A DNA stretch of 64,000 nucleotides from Streptomyces malaysiense (GTDB lineage Bacteria > Actinomycetota > Actinomycetes > Streptomycetales > Streptomycetaceae), in NCBI RefSeq assembly GCF_000980885.2, contig NZ_LBDA02000080.1, positions 62,001-126,000 on the forward strand, given 5' to 3'. Position 1 is the first letter of the stretch, and every line of letters starts with the position of its first letter. The notes under the pieces are model-generated. The model was not told the origin of the DNA and searched no databases. It saw nothing but the letters and a program-made list of their open reading frames with translations. A program made the translations under genes and the position numbers. Positions 17,790-25,852 of the stretch are shown here, in pieces.

Positions 17790-18230
17790 TCAGCCCAGGA
17801 AGCCGCGGAGACGCTCGATGTTCCGGCGGCGCATGGTGAGGAAGGCGAGCCAGGAACCGTCGGCGTAGTGCACCCGGAAACGCGCCATCAACTGGAGCCG
17901 GGGCCGCCGTTCGACCCGCGCCACCCAGGACCTGGGCACCTCCCACACCGGCGTGCCGTCCAACGGTTTCACCAGCCCGACACGCTGGTCGGTGACCCGC
18001 AGCAGCAGGGCACCGGAAGTCGGGGGCAGCTGCGACGCGATGCCTCCGGCCATCCCGCCCCGCGCACCGACCTGGCTCATCAGATCGTTCGCGAGCACAC
18101 CGCCGAGGTTCACACCGACGCCCTTGGCGCCGGCCGCGGGCACGACGGAGGCGTACGCCAGGAGCTGCTCCCCGGGCGCCAGCTGATTGCGCGCGGCACG
18201 CTCACGCAGTTCGGACATGCCCATGATCAT
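17790..18230 (-). CDS. hypothetical protein, PH-like beta-rich domain
   Basis: This protein of about 143-146 residues starts with a short helix (SELRERAARNQLAPGEQLLAY) and a Gly/Ala-rich central segment. The second half is a beta-rich domain (LLLRVTDQRVGLVK, PVWEVPRSWVARVERRP, RFRVHYADGSWLAFL) that looks like a PH-like fold found in many actinobacterial proteins of unknown function. There is no membrane helix. Three in-frame ATGs (18230, 18224, 18218) compete and none has a clear ribosome site. It lies 18 bases downstream of the next minus-strand gene and is probably co-transcribed with it. Confidence 0.75.
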   Translation of the reverse strand: MIMGMSELRERAARNQLAPGEQLLAYASVVPAAGAKGVGVNLGGVLANDLMSQVGARGGMAGGIASQLPPTSGALLLRVTDQRVGLVKPLDGTPVWEVPRSWVARVERRPRLQLMARFRVHYADGSWLAFLTMRRRNIERLRGFLG

Positions 18231-18248
18231 ATGCGGCCGGGCGCGGGC

Positions 18249-18707
18249 CTAGTCTCTGGCGAAGGCTTCCCGGATGCGGGTTATCTCGTCATGGGCGCGA
18301 TGCTTGTTCACCTCGTCCAGGAAGGATTCGAGTTCCGTCCTCCGCTCGGGAGTCAGGTCGTCCCTGGCGAGAAGTTTTTTGAGTACGCGCGCCGAGCGCC
18401 ACACCTTGAAATTCACGCCCCATCTCGCCCCCTGCTCCTTCATCAGCGGCAGCAAGGCGCCCGAAAGCGCCGCGAAACCAGGGGAGGACCAGGTCAGGAT
18501 CGCCGGCCAGATGGTGTTCTGGGGGACCGAATGCGCGAGGGAGAGCAGCATCGTCCCGCCGAATCCACCACCGGCGGCAGCGACCTGCTTGGTCCTCTTC
18601 CTGGCCCTCGGTGTGGACGTCTTCCTCGGCGCTGTCCGCGTGTCACTTCTTGGTCGAGGTAACTCAGGCGCATTGCCTCCCCCGGATGCGACTGGGCCCT
18701 CAGTCAC
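18249..18707 (-). CDS. hypothetical membrane protein
   Basis: This 152-residue protein has a basic, Pro/Thr-rich start (PRKTSTPRARKRTKQ), two hydrophobic stretches (about 43-60 and 68-92, including SSPGFAALSGALLPLM), and a charged helical tail (LTPERRTELESFLDEVNKH). Its start overlaps the upstream gene by eight bases, so the two are coupled. I do not recognise a family. With the genes on either side it forms a minus-strand trio of small proteins of unknown function, in slightly lower-GC DNA than the pmt and PBP genes flanking it. Confidence 0.7.
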   Translation of the reverse strand: MTEGPVASGGGNAPELPRPRSDTRTAPRKTSTPRARKRTKQVAAAGGGFGGTMLLSLAHSVPQNTIWPAILTWSSPGFAALSGALLPLMKEQGARWGVNFKVWRSARVLKKLLARDDLTPERRTELESFLDEVNKHRAHDEITRIREAFARD

Positions 18708-19008
18708 CTCTCACCTCGACTTTGGACGTTCTGAGGATCCGGTCCGTCTCTTCGGCCTCGGCGGCCTTCACATAGTTCCGGAGGAAGGCTTCCGCGTCCG
18801 CCCCGGACAGGCGCCCGGCGACCGACTCTCTCCGGCTCTCCGGCTCTATGCGCAGAGCACCCGAGCTGAGATCGATCAGGCGTAATGCCTCCTTCGCTCC
18901 CGAACTCAGCAGGCGACTGACGGTAGTAGCCAGTCCGATGGCCGAAGCGACGGTGGCCAGAATCGGCCATGTGTCATTCCCCAACGCCCGTTCACCCCCC
19001 GGTTTCAC
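18700..19008 (-). CDS. hypothetical small membrane protein
   Basis: This 102-residue protein has one clear membrane helix near the N-terminus (TWPILATVASAIGLATTVS) followed by a charged cytoplasmic part (GRLSGADAEAFLRNYVKAA, DRILRTSKVEVRG). I use GTG 19008; no strong ribosome site is seen. A possible promoter lies 25-54 bases upstream. It is the first gene of the unknown trio. The layout, an N-terminal membrane anchor with a small soluble domain, says little about function, and I do not recognise the family. Confidence 0.65.
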   Translation of the reverse strand: MKPGGERALGNDTWPILATVASAIGLATTVSRLLSSGAKEALRLIDLSSGALRIEPESRRESVAGRLSGADAEAFLRNYVKAAEAEETDRILRTSKVEVRGD

Positions 19009-19032
19009 GTATGGTGCGCATCACATGTACGC

Positions 19033-19062
19033 AGTGTAGCGTGACCCGTGACAATTCGTCAG
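19033..19062 (-). promoter_or_regulatory. possible promoter of the unknown small-gene trio
   Basis: On the minus strand, CTGACG (19057-19062) and TACACT (19033-19038) are separated by 18 bases; transcription would start close to the GTG at 19008. Confidence 0.45.
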
Positions 19063-19096
19063 GGAACAGGGGATATGTGCAGGTCAGGCACCTCGA

Positions 19097-19134
19097 CCAC
19101 GGAGGGCGCGGCCTGACGGCCGCGCCCTCCGTGG
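19097..19134. terminator. terminator after pmt
   Basis: A perfect 17-bp stem (19097-19113 with 19118-19134) and a four-base loop lie just past the pmt stop. No U-tract. Confidence 0.8.
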
Positions 19135-19145
19135 TGTCCGCTCCG

Positions 19146-20894
19146 CTAGACCCACGTATCCAGCCACATCCGCGCCCGCCACTGGTCGATCGGGATCGCG
19201 GTGCCCGTGTACAGGGGCCAGAAGTAGATGAAGTTCCAGGTGATCAGCAGGACCAGGACGCCCGCGGAGGTGGCGCCGACCACGCGGCGGGTGTCGCTCG
19301 CGCCCGGTGGGCCGATGATCGCGCCGATCAGCATGGCCACGGCCAGGCACAGGAACGGCACGAAGACGACCGCGTAGAAGAAGAAGATCGTCCGCTCCTG
19401 GTACAGGAACCAGGGCAGATAGCCGGCCGCGATCGCGCAGGCGATGGCGCCGGCCCGCCAGTCGCGGCGGAACGCCCAGCGCCACAGGATGTACACGATC
19501 GCCAGGCAGGCGGCCCACCACAGCAGCGGGGTGCCGAGGGCCAGCACCTCGCGGGCGCACTTCTGGCCCGCGTCCGCCGGGCAGCCGTCGGTGCCGGGGG
19601 AGGGCGACTCGTAGAAGTACGACACCGGGCGGCCCAGGACCAGCCAGCTCCACGGGTTGGACTGGTAGGTGTGCGGGGAGTCCAGGTGCAGGTGGAACTC
19701 GTAGACCTCGTGCTCGTAGTGCCACAGGCTGCGCAGCCAGTCCGGCAGGAAGGACCAGAAGCCGCCCCGGCCGTCGGTGACCGCCCAGTTGCGGAAGTAA
19801 CCGCCAGTGCCGTCCGTGGGGGAGAGGATCCAGCCCAGCCAGGACAGCAGGTAGACGGCGATGGACACCGGGACCGTCGACAGGAAGGTCAGGCCGAGGT
19901 CGTGCTTCAGGACCGCCAGGCGCGGACGGCGGGCACCGGCGACCTTGCGGGCGCCGACGTCCCACAGCACCGCCATCACGACGAACGCGACCATGATGTA
20001 CAGGCCGTTCCACTTGGTGCCGATGGCCAGGCCCAGCATCAGTCCGGCCGCCCAGCGCCAGGGGCGCGGGCCGAGCCGGACGGAGTCCGCGACCTCGGCG
20101 TCGGGGCGGACCAGGCCGTCCGGTCCGACGGGCAGCGCGGCGGCCAGTCTCGCCCGTGACCGGTCCCGGTCGATGAGCAGACAGCCGAACGCGGCCACCA
20201 CGAAGAACATCAGCACGCCGTCGAGCAGCGAGGTGCGGCTCATCACGAAGTGCAGCCCGTCCACCGCGAGCAGTCCGCCCGCCACACAGCCCAGGAACGT
20301 CGAGCGGAACATCCGGCGCCCGATCCGGCAGATCATGAGCACGCTCAGCGTGCCCAGCAGCGCGGTCATGAAGCGCCAGCCGAACGGGTTGAACCCGAAC
20401 ATCAGCTCGCCGAGCCCGATCACGTACTTCCCGACCGGCGGGTGCACCACGTACGCCGCGTCCGCCGGGATCGCGAGATGCCCGTGCGTCTGGAGGACCA
20501 GGTCGTTGGCGTTCTTGTCCCAGTTGACCTCGAAGCCGCGGTGCACCAGCGCCCACGAGTCCTTGGCGTAGTACGTCTCGTCGAATATCACCGCCCGTGG
20601 GCTGCCCAGGTTCCAGAACCGCAGCACGCCCGCGACCAGCGTCACCAGCAGCGGCCCCACCCAGCCCGACCAGCGGGCGATCCGGTCGGCCAGGACGGGC
20701 GGCACGCCGAGCGCCCGCCACAGCCGGGGACCGGGCCGGGTGTACGGCGGCACCAGCCGGTCCCGGACGTCGCCCTCGGGCGTGTCCTTGGCCGGCGCGT
20801 ACCCGAACCGGCGCAGCCGCTGCTGCCACGGCGGCCGCCGGTCGTGCGGCGCCTGGCCCTGCCTCAGATCCATGGAGGACGCGGTACTGGTCAC
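19146..20894 (-). CDS. pmt: protein O-mannosyltransferase (PMT family)
   Basis: This 582-residue multi-helix membrane enzyme transfers mannose from polyprenyl-phosphate-mannose to exported proteins. The catalytic acidic pair is in VIFDETYYAKD in the first loop. Other family marks are VVHPPVGKY, SRTSLLDGVLMFF, GTKWNGLY and NPWSWLVLGRPVSYFYE. About eleven hydrophobic helices are visible. The start is probably GTG 20894 (VTSTASSMDL), because the frame upstream crosses the promoter region of rsmI; no strong ribosome site is seen and ATG 20873 is an alternative. In S. coelicolor the orthologue glycosylates cell-envelope proteins and is needed for phage phiC31 infection. It is divergent from rsmI. 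Confidence 0.93.
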   Translation of the reverse strand: MTSTASSMDLRQGQAPHDRRPPWQQRLRRFGYAPAKDTPEGDVRDRLVPPYTRPGPRLWRALGVPPVLADRIARWSGWVGPLLVTLVAGVLRFWNLGSPRAVIFDETYYAKDSWALVHRGFEVNWDKNANDLVLQTHGHLAIPADAAYVVHPPVGKYVIGLGELMFGFNPFGWRFMTALLGTLSVLMICRIGRRMFRSTFLGCVAGGLLAVDGLHFVMSRTSLLDGVLMFFVVAAFGCLLIDRDRSRARLAAALPVGPDGLVRPDAEVADSVRLGPRPWRWAAGLMLGLAIGTKWNGLYIMVAFVVMAVLWDVGARKVAGARRPRLAVLKHDLGLTFLSTVPVSIAVYLLSWLGWILSPTDGTGGYFRNWAVTDGRGGFWSFLPDWLRSLWHYEHEVYEFHLHLDSPHTYQSNPWSWLVLGRPVSYFYESPSPGTDGCPADAGQKCAREVLALGTPLLWWAACLAIVYILWRWAFRRDWRAGAIACAIAAGYLPWFLYQERTIFFFYAVVFVPFLCLAVAMLIGAIIGPPGASDTRRVVGATSAGVLVLLITWNFIYFWPLYTGTAIPIDQWRARMWLDTWV

Positions 20895-20999
20895 CGCGCC
20901 ATCGTAGGGAACGGTGCTGTGCGAGTCCCGTGCACGCACGGCGCGGGCCGCGAAGCGGTCGTTTTCCCCCGGCTCGCGGACCCCTGCGAGGATGGGGGT

Positions 21000-21848
21000 G
21001 TGACTGGAACCCTTGTCCTCGCAGGTACCCCCATCGGCGACATCGCGGACGCGCCGCCCCGGCTGGTGAAGGAGCTGGAGGCCGCGGACGTCATCGCCGC
21101 CGAGGACACCCGGCGGCTGCGCCGGCTCACCCAGGCGCTCGGCGTCACGCCGGGCGGCCGGGTGCTGTCGTACTTCGAGGGCAACGAGTCGGCGCGCACG
21201 CCCGAGCTGGTCGAGGAGCTGGCCGGCGGGGCGCGGGTGCTGCTCGTCACGGACGCGGGCATGCCGTCGGTGTCCGACCCCGGGTACCGGCTGGTCGCGG
21301 CGGCCGTCGAGAAGGACATCCGGGTCACCGCCGTACCCGGACCGTCCGCCGTGCTCACCGCGCTCGCCCTGTCCGGGCTGCCCGTGGACCGGTTCTGCTT
21401 CGAGGGCTTCCTGCCGCGCAAGGCGGGCGAGCGGCTCTCCCGGCTGCGCGAGGTCGCGGCCGAGCGGCGCACGCTGGTCTACTTCGAGGCCCCGCACCGC
21501 CTCGACGACACCCTCGCCGCGATGGCCGAGGTCTTCGGCGGCGAGCGGCGGGCCGCGGTCTGCCGGGAGCTGACGAAGACGTACGAGGAGGTGCGCCGGG
21601 GCCCGCTGGCCGAGCTGGCGAGCTGGGCCGCGCAGGGGGTGCGCGGAGAGATCACGGTCGTGGTCGAGGGCGCGCCCGAGACCGGCCCGGAGGAGCTGGA
21701 CGCGGCGGAACTGGTCCGCCGGGTGCGGGTGCGCGAGGAGGCCGGGGAGCGCCGCAAGGAGGCGATCGCGGCGGTGGCGGTGGCGGCCGGGGTGCCGAAG
21801 AGGGTCGTGTTCGACGCCGTCGTGGCTGCGAAGCAAGCCGACCGGTGA
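21000..21848 (+). CDS. rsmI: 16S rRNA (cytidine1402-2'-O)-methyltransferase
   Basis: This 282-residue methyltransferase of the tetrapyrrole-methylase fold makes 2'-O-methyl-C1402 in the ribosomal P site. Visible are the N-terminal LVLAGTPIGDIADAPPR, the loop AEDTRRLRRL, VTDAGMPSVSDPGYRLV, GPSAVLTALALSGLP and FEAPHRL, all standard RsmI segments. GTG 21000 is chosen because GAGGATGGGGG precedes it and the family start (TGTLVLAGTP) follows at once. It is divergent from pmt with about 100 bases between starts. A structured leader and a zinc-ribbon gene follow. Confidence 0.95.
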   Translation: MTGTLVLAGTPIGDIADAPPRLVKELEAADVIAAEDTRRLRRLTQALGVTPGGRVLSYFEGNESARTPELVEELAGGARVLLVTDAGMPSVSDPGYRLVAAAVEKDIRVTAVPGPSAVLTALALSGLPVDRFCFEGFLPRKAGERLSRLREVAAERRTLVYFEAPHRLDDTLAAMAEVFGGERRAAVCRELTKTYEEVRRGPLAELASWAAQGVRGEITVVVEGAPETGPEELDAAELVRRVRVREEAGERRKEAIAAVAVAAGVPKRVVFDAVVAAKQADR

Positions 21849-21884
21849 GGGCGCTGCCCGGGCCCGGGACCTGAGTAAAATCCA

Positions 21885-22109
21885 CCCTCTGAGCAGGGCT
21901 CTTCTCGAATGAGCGCGTCGGCCAATGGGCGGCAAAAGGCTGTCGCCGTTGGCAAAGCGCGGAGGCGGTCCGCGGGGGCTTTTCGGCAAGGAAGACTCAA
22001 ATCGCCTCCAACACTCGACAGCCCTGGTGCATTCGCCCCGGCGAAGGCGTCCACTGGTCGAAGGGACCCCGCTCAGGGGGTGCTCGTCCAGCGGAAACGA
22101 GGAGCTGGC
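21885..22109 (+). ncRNA. structured 5' leader candidate upstream of the zinc-ribbon gene
   Basis: This gap of about 225 bases before ATG 22110 holds three hairpin-forming repeats: 21921-21953 (GCCAA/TTGGC enclosing GGCGGC/GTCGCC), 21961-22009 (GGAGGCG/CGCCTCC around a long loop) and 22066-22081 (ACCCC/GGGGT). A TAAAAT box at 21876-21881 could start the transcript. No riboswitch class I know fits. A reading frame from 21909 runs in frame into the gene, but its residues look non-coding. Confidence 0.4.
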
Positions 22110-22526
22110 ATGAGTGAGATCGCAGGGCAGACCGGCCTCCGCGGTACGGCCACAGCCGTTGTTCACGAGTCGTATTCATTCGCCTGCATGCGCTGCGGGC
22201 ACGGCTGGGAGCAGTCGTACGAGATAGAGCACCACACGGACGCCGACGGGCAGCAGTACGTGCTGTACGTGGCCGACGGGCACGTCGTGCCGTCACCGCT
22301 GCGCAGCCCCAGCTGCCAGAACTGCGATGGTCACGTGCTGCGCATCATGCGCGCCGGGCAGGTGTCGTCGGTACGGGGCGCGGGCCGGCGCGGCGCGCCG
22401 CTGGCCGGGCCGGTGGAGGTGCCGCAGGTGCCGGCCGCCGGTGGGGACGGGGTGCCCGTGGCCGGGACGCACCACCACTGGCACCTGTCGGACCTGCTGC
22501 ACCCCTTCCAGCGCAAGGCGGGCTGA
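22110..22526 (+). CDS. zinc-ribbon protein of unknown function
   Basis: This 138-residue soluble protein has two CxxC knuckles, C-M-R-C (about 27-30) and C-Q-N-C (about 70-73), separated by a beta-rich acidic segment (WEQSYEIEHHTDADG), so it should bind zinc. The C-terminal third is Gly/Pro/Val-rich and ends with HHHWHLSDLLHPF. ATG 22110 has a strong GAGGAG site, which rules out the longer frame. Homologues appear common in Streptomyces but no function is known to me. It is preceded by an unusually long, structured leader. Confidence 0.85.
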   Translation: MSEIAGQTGLRGTATAVVHESYSFACMRCGHGWEQSYEIEHHTDADGQQYVLYVADGHVVPSPLRSPSCQNCDGHVLRIMRAGQVSSVRGAGRRGAPLAGPVEVPQVPAAGGDGVPVAGTHHHWHLSDLLHPFQRKAG

Positions 22527-22603
22527 GCCCCCGGCTCCGGGCGTCCGGCTCCGGGCGAGCGGCCCCGGAGCCCGGGGCCGCCTCCCTTTCGTAGGATCGG
22601 GAC

Positions 22604-23533
22604 ATGCCTTCGAACGCCGGCCAGAGCGGCTCCCAGGGCGACAGGAACGCGGCGCCGCCGCTGCCCGCACCCCTGCGGGTGCCCGTCGCCGACTCCCACA
22701 CCCATCTCGACATGCAGTCCGGCACCGTCGAGGAGGGCCTGGCGAAGGCCGCGTCGGTCGGGGTCACCACCGTCGTCCAGGTCGGCTGCGACCTCGACGG
22801 GTCCCGGTGGGCGGCGGAGACCGCGCGGACCTACGAGAACGTGCACGCCGCCGTCGCCCTGCACCCCAACGAGGCGCCGCGCATCGTCCACGGCGACCCC
22901 GACGGATGGTCCCGCAAGGGGGCCAGGGAGCCGGGCGGTCAGGCCGCGCTGGACGAGGCGCTCGCCGAGATCGACCGGCTCGCCGCGCTGCCCGAGGTCA
23001 GGGGCGTCGGCGAGACCGGCCTCGACCACTTCCGCACGGGCCCCGAGGGCAAGGAGGCCCAGGAGCGGTCCTTCCGCGCGCACATCGAGATCGCCAAGCG
23101 GCACGGCAAGGCGCTCGTCATCCACGACCGCGAGGCCCACGCCGACGTGCTGCGCGTGCTCAAGGAGGAGGGCGCCCCCGAGCGCACCGTCTTCCACTGC
23201 TACTCCGGCGACGCCGCGATGGCGGAGGTCTGCGCCCGCGAGGGCTACTTCATGTCCTTCGCCGGGAACGTCACCTTCAAGAACGCCCAGAACCTGCGCG
23301 ACGCCCTCGCCGTCGCCCCGCTGGAACTGGTCCTCGTGGAGACCGACGCGCCCTTCCTCACCCCGGCGCCGTACCGCGGACGGCCCAACGCGCCGTACCT
23401 CGTTCCGGTCACCGTGCGCGCCATGGCCGCCGTCCGCGGTATCGACGAAGACGCGCTGGCGACGGCCCTGAACGCGAACACGGCCCGCGCCTTCGACTAC
23501 CCGGCACAGCCCCCATTTCGTAGCGTTCCGTAG
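22604..23533 (+). CDS. tatD: TatD-family metal-dependent hydrolase
   Basis: This 309-residue TIM-barrel hydrolase of the TatD DNase family has the metal ligands in DSHTHLD (His-x-His), the Glu in GVGETGLD, the His in ALVIHDRE and VFHCYSG, and the Asp in ETDAPFLTP. Family members are 3'-5' exonucleases or deoxyribonucleases linked to DNA repair. An N-terminal extension of about 28 residues, Ser/Gln/Pro-rich, precedes the catalytic start. The Rpf gene follows immediately. Confidence 0.93.
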   Translation: MPSNAGQSGSQGDRNAAPPLPAPLRVPVADSHTHLDMQSGTVEEGLAKAASVGVTTVVQVGCDLDGSRWAAETARTYENVHAAVALHPNEAPRIVHGDPDGWSRKGAREPGGQAALDEALAEIDRLAALPEVRGVGETGLDHFRTGPEGKEAQERSFRAHIEIAKRHGKALVIHDREAHADVLRVLKEEGAPERTVFHCYSGDAAMAEVCAREGYFMSFAGNVTFKNAQNLRDALAVAPLELVLVETDAPFLTPAPYRGRPNAPYLVPVTVRAMAAVRGIDEDALATALNANTARAFDYPAQPPFRSVP

Positions 23534-23543
23534 TCGCGTCGCT

Positions 23544-23572
23544 TTGGAGAGTGACCGATGCTCCGCTAGGTT
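23544..23572 (+). promoter_or_regulatory. possible promoter of the Rpf gene
   Basis: TTGGAG (23544-23549) and TAGGTT (23567-23572) with a 17-base spacer predict a start near 23579, upstream of GTG 23617. If used, the earlier GTG at 23551 cannot be the start. Confidence 0.45.
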
Positions 23573-23616
23573 CTGCCCCCGATCCGGACCTTTCGGCCCC
23601 TCTGGAGCGTGTCGGC

Positions 23617-24804
23617 GTGAGCAGCAAACGGCGGTTGGAGACGGGTACGTCGGCGGGACGGCGCGGTGGCCGGCGTGCGCGCCGGCGCGGGAGGCGGGCG
23701 GCCGGGCGGCCGGACTCCGTGGTGCGCCGGCTGCTGCCACAGGCGCTGGTGGTGGCCTTCCTGGCCGGCGGCACCACCGCGTTCGTCGCGCAGGACCGGG
23801 CGATCCGGCTCGACGTCGACGGCCGGCCGCGGGCGCTGCACACCTTCGCCGACGACGTGAACGCGCTGCTCGCCGAGGAGGGCGTCCAGGTGGGCGAGCA
23901 CGACCTGGTCGCACCCGCCCCCGACACACCGCTCGCCGGCGGCGACGCGATCGCCGTGCGTCACGGCCGCCCCGTGCGGCTCACCCTGGACGGCCGGCGG
24001 CACCAGGTGTGGACGACGGCGCGGACCGTGGACGGGGCGCTGCGGGAGCTGGGGGTGCGCGCCGAGGGCGCGTATCTGTCGGCCTCGCGCTCCCAGAGCA
24101 TCGGCCGGGCCGGGCTCGCGCTCGACGTGCGCACCGAGCGGGCGGTCACGGTCATGGCCGACGGGCGGGCCCGCACCATCCGCACCAACGCGGCGACGGT
24201 CGGGGAGGCGGTCGAGGAGGCCGGGGTCACCCTGGGCGCCGACGACACGCTCTCCGTCCCGGCCGACAGCTTCCCGCGCGACGGGCAGAGCGTCACGGTG
24301 CTGCGGGTGACCGGCGGGCGGGAGGTCCGCGAGGAGGAGATCCCGTTCCGTGTCGAGCGGACCTACGACCCCACGCTGCTCACGGGCACCGAGGTCGTCG
24401 CCAGCCCCGGGCGCCCGGGGCTGCGGCGGATCACGTATCTGCTGCGCACGGTGAACGGGGTGCGCCAGGAGCCGCGCCGGGAGGGATCGGAAGTGGTGCG
24501 GCGGCCGCGGCGGCAGGTGGTGAAGGTCGGCACGAAGGCGGCGCCGCGGGCCGGGCGCCCGGTCGACGCGCTCGACTGGCACGGGCTCGCGGTGTGCGAG
24601 TCCGGGGGCGATCCGCACGCGGTGGACGCCTCGGGGACGTACGGGGGCCTCTACCAGTTCGACGCGCACACGTGGCACACGCTCGGGGGCAGCGGGCTGC
24701 CCCAGGACGCGTCGGAGTCGGAACAGACGTACAGGGCGAAGAAGCTGTACGCGCGGCGAGGGGAGAGCCCCTGGCCGCACTGCGGGGAGCGACTGCACGG
24801 GTAG
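23617..24804 (+). CDS. rpfB: resuscitation-promoting factor B (lytic transglycosylase)
   Basis: This 395-residue wall hydrolase has a very basic cytoplasmic start, one membrane helix (about 39-58), three DUF348 repeats (about 58-205), a G5 domain (about 225-300) and a C-terminal Rpf lysozyme-like domain (about 318-395). The catalytic Glu328 lies in AVCESGGDP, and Cys327 and Cys389 should pair. It cleaves glycan strands and helps spore germination. GTG 23617 is chosen because GGAG lies nine bases upstream and a promoter-like pair precedes it; GTG 23551 would add 22 residues but its ribosome site is too close. It follows tatD and precedes ksgA, the usual actinobacterial order. Confidence 0.93.
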   Translation: MSSKRRLETGTSAGRRGGRRARRRGRRAAGRPDSVVRRLLPQALVVAFLAGGTTAFVAQDRAIRLDVDGRPRALHTFADDVNALLAEEGVQVGEHDLVAPAPDTPLAGGDAIAVRHGRPVRLTLDGRRHQVWTTARTVDGALRELGVRAEGAYLSASRSQSIGRAGLALDVRTERAVTVMADGRARTIRTNAATVGEAVEEAGVTLGADDTLSVPADSFPRDGQSVTVLRVTGGREVREEEIPFRVERTYDPTLLTGTEVVASPGRPGLRRITYLLRTVNGVRQEPRREGSEVVRRPRRQVVKVGTKAAPRAGRPVDALDWHGLAVCESGGDPHAVDASGTYGGLYQFDAHTWHTLGGSGLPQDASESEQTYRAKKLYARRGESPWPHCGERLHG

Positions 24805-24951
24805 GCCCGGGGGAGCCCCGCGGAGTCCCGGGCGCGGGCGCGTCGTGGCCGGTCGCGGCCTCGCGTGCCGACGCGGCCCCGCGCTCCACCGGGACGCCGC
24901 GGCGCGGGGTGCTTGTCAGGGGCGCCCTCCGCCGCCCCGTACCCTTGTCCC

Positions 24952-25821
24952 GTGAGTAGCCCCGCCCCCGACTCCCTCCTCGGCCCCGCCGACATCCGCG
25001 AGCTCGCGGCCGCGCTCGGTGTCCGCCCCACCAAGCAGCGCGGCCAGAACTTCGTGATCGACGCGAACACGGTCCGCCGTATCGTCCGCACCGCCGAGGT
25101 CCGACCCGACGACACCGTCGTGGAGGTCGGCCCCGGGCTCGGCTCGCTCACCCTCGCGCTGCTGGAGGCCGCCGACCGCGTCACCGCCGTGGAGATCGAC
25201 GACGTCCTCGCCGCCGCCCTCCCCGCGACCGTCGCCGCCCGCATGCCGGCCCGCGCCGACCGCTTCGCCCTCGTCCACTCCGACGCGATGCACGTCACCG
25301 AGCTGCCGGGCCCCGCCCCGACCGCGCTCGTCGCGAACCTGCCGTACAACGTCGCCGTCCCCGTGCTGCTGCACATGCTCGACACCTTCCCGAGCATCGA
25401 GCGCACCCTGGTGATGGTGCAGTCCGAGGTGGCCGACCGCCTCGCCGCCGCCCCCGGCTCCAAGGTGTACGGCGTCCCCTCCGTGAAGGCCAACTGGTAC
25501 GCCGAGGTCAAGCGGGCCGGCGCCATCGGGCGCAACGTCTTCTGGCCCGCGCCGAACGTCGACAGCGGGCTCGTCTCCCTCGTGCGGCGCACCGAGCCGA
25601 TCGCGACGACGGCCACGAAGCGGCAGGTCTTCGCCGTGGTCGACGCGGCCTTCGCGCAGCGCCGCAAGACCCTGCGGGCCGCGCTCGCCGGCTGGGCCGG
25701 TTCCGCGGCCGCCGCCGAGGCCGCCCTGGTCGCCGCCGGGATCTCCCCGCAGGCCCGCGGCGAGTCGCTGACGGTCGAGGAGTTCGCCCGCATCGCCGAG
25801 CACGCCCAGACCGGCGTCTGA
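24952..25821 (+). CDS. rsmA: 16S rRNA (adenine1518/1519-N6)-dimethyltransferase
   Basis: This 289-residue enzyme (KsgA) dimethylates two adenines at the 3' end of 16S rRNA during 30S assembly. Motifs are KQRGQNFVID at the start, the SAM-binding VVEVGPGLGSLT, VTAVEID, the catalytic VANLPYNVAVP and MVQSEVADRL; the C-terminal domain has AFAQRRKTLRAAL. GTG 24952 gives the normal family start. The upstream extension of the frame has no homology and no ribosome site. The order rpfB-ksgA-ispE is conserved in Actinobacteria. Confidence 0.96.
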   Translation: MSSPAPDSLLGPADIRELAAALGVRPTKQRGQNFVIDANTVRRIVRTAEVRPDDTVVEVGPGLGSLTLALLEAADRVTAVEIDDVLAAALPATVAARMPARADRFALVHSDAMHVTELPGPAPTALVANLPYNVAVPVLLHMLDTFPSIERTLVMVQSEVADRLAAAPGSKVYGVPSVKANWYAEVKRAGAIGRNVFWPAPNVDSGLVSLVRRTEPIATTATKRQVFAVVDAAFAQRRKTLRAALAGWAGSAAAAEAALVAAGISPQARGESLTVEEFARIAEHAQTGV

Positions 25822-25852
25822 CACCGGCAGCCCGCACAGCCCAAGGAGCGCA

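Noticed and set aside
23534..23616. c-di-AMP (ydaO-type) riboswitch upstream of the Rpf gene, as known for other rpf genes
   Set aside because: The gap is too short and lacks the conserved core.
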